A stretch of 5,570 nt of DNA from an uncultured Opitutales bacterium (GTDB lineage: Bacteria; Verrucomicrobiota; Verrucomicrobiia; Opitutales; Intestinicryptomonadaceae). The stretch is taken from assembly GCA_900552245.1 (NCBI GenBank), contig URYY01000130.1, positions 1-5,570 of the forward strand, in the 5' to 3' direction. The translations under genes and the position numbers were made by a program. A model generated the notes under the pieces. It was not told where the DNA came from. It did not search any database and worked only from the letters and a program-made list of their open reading frames with translations. Below, one piece after another: positions 4,890 through 5,570 of this stretch (the first letter of the stretch is position 1; each line of letters begins with the position of its first letter).

Positions 4890-5570
4890 ATTTTTTCTCG
4901 CGCGCAAGTTGGCGGTGGGCGATGTCGCGGCGGAAGTGCGCGCCGTTAAACTTCGTCGCATCGCAAAGTTTGTAAGCCTTGTCGAGAGCCTCCCTCAGAG
5001 TTTTTCCCGTGGCAGTCATACCCAAAACTCTGCCGCCGTTTGTAAGTATCCGACCCGATTCGTCACGCTTTGTTCCGGCGTGTATTACATACGCCCCGTC
5101 CGGAATTTCGCTTGGCAGAGTTATGAGCTCGCCCTTCTTGTATGAGCCCGGATATCCGGCAGCGCACATCACAACTATAGCGGCAAACTCGTCCTTTATC
5201 GCGACCGATTCGGAGTCGAGCTTTCCATTGGCGATGTCCCACATAATTTTGAGCGCATCTGCGTCTATAAGCGGCAATAGAACCTCGCACTCGGGATCTC
5301 CAAAGCGGACATTGTATTCCACAACCTTCGAGCCCGACTTTGTAATCATTATTCCCACATACAGGGTTCCGCGGTAATCTATGCCCTCCTTCAAAAGCCC
5401 CTCCAGAGTCGGCTCAACTATGTTCTTCTTAACGTCTTCCAGAACCTCTCTCGTGGCTACGGCAGCGGGAGCATAGGCACCCATTCCGCCCGTATTAAGC
5501 CCGGTGTCGCCCTCGCCCACGCGCTTGTGGTCTTGGCTTGCCGGTAGCATTATGTAGTCGCGACCGCAGA
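4888..5570 (-). CDS. purD: phosphoribosylamine-glycine ligase (GAR synthetase), C-terminal part
   Basis: Partial gene: the reading frame runs in from the right edge and ends at TAA (4888-4890). The Met codon at 5550 is internal, since in-frame codons before it (CGRDYI) already belong to the protein. PurD is the ATP-grasp ligase that joins glycine to 5-phosphoribosylamine in the second step of purine synthesis, in the cytosol. Seen: LPASQDHKR, then GDTGLNTGGMGAYAP; YRGTLYVGIM; the metal-binding VEYNVRFGDPE (Glu and Asn ligands); AAGYPGSYKKG; and the C-terminal domain with GGRVLGMTATG and RRDIAHR. These are the family blocks in the normal order. It leads the phosphatase by 9 bases and is the first visible gene of the operon; the promoter lies outside the window. 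There is no sign of damage. Confidence 0.96.
   Translation of the reverse strand, partial: CGRDYIMLPASQDHKRVGEGDTGLNTGGMGAYAPAAVATREVLEDVKKNIVEPTLEGLLKEGIDYRGTLYVGIMITKSGSKVVEYNVRFGDPECEVLLPLIDADALKIMWDIANGKLDSESVAIKDEFAAIVVMCAAGYPGSYKKGELITLPSEIPDGAYVIHAGTKRDESGRILTNGGRVLGMTATGKTLREALDKAYKLCDATKFNGAHFRRDIAHRQLAREKK

Noticed and set aside
5548..5550. ATG at 5550 as the start of a short purD
   Set aside because: The frame stays open to the window edge, and the codons before the ATG fit PurD. The Met lies inside a conserved block.
1..5570. Mobile element, CRISPR array, toxin-antitoxin or defence system
   Set aside because: There are no transposase or integrase frames, no spaced direct repeats, no small paired toxin-antitoxin frames, and all recognisable genes are housekeeping or common accessory functions. 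The SMR gene is single, with no integron or insertion-sequence flanks.

Overview
This is an ordinary-looking bacterial chromosomal window of roughly 45-50% G+C (estimated by eye). Eight protein genes are recognisable, two of them cut by the window edges. A signal-peptidase-II lipoprotein and a SixA-type phosphatase fit a Gram-negative (diderm) bacterium. The gene mix does not fix the phylum; Verrucomicrobiota-like is no more than a guess. I see no transposase, integrase, CRISPR array, tRNA or rRNA.

Layout, left to right: (1) 1-202, minus strand, the N-terminal end of 6-phosphogluconate dehydrogenase (gnd), cut by the left edge. (2) A divergent promoter region at 203-358, then a small SMR-family guanidinium exporter (gdx/sugE type) on the plus strand. 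(3) A 343-base convergent gap at 683-1025, holding a terminator for each flanking gene and some unexplained inverted repeats. (4) sufS, a complete group II cysteine desulfurase, on the minus strand, with a structured 5' leader. (5) A minus-strand lipoprotein gene (DUF4136-like, uncertain) ending in a textbook intrinsic terminator. (6) Divergent from it, a sixA-like histidine phosphatase on the plus strand. (7) A minus-strand operon running in from the right edge: purD (C-terminal two thirds or less), a low-molecular-weight protein phosphatase, and rpiB. The purD-phosphatase gap is 9 bases, and the phosphatase and rpiB overlap by an ATGA.

How the genes fit together: gnd yields ribulose-5-phosphate, RpiB converts it to ribose-5-phosphate, and PurD acts two steps further on, after PRPP and phosphoribosylamine. 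The purD-rpiB operon therefore puts pentose supply and purine synthesis on one transcript. The phosphatase between them resembles the ywlE-rpiB pairing of Bacillus, but has Ile where the arginine phosphatase YwlE has Thr. SufS supplies sulfur for Fe-S cluster assembly, but no other suf gene is in the window.

I did not find a convincing new system. The best leads are the two mutually exclusive hairpins upstream of sufS, the Trp-to-Phe change in the substrate site of the Gdx-type exporter, the phosphatase specificity residue in the purD operon, and the direct repeats between gnd and the exporter.
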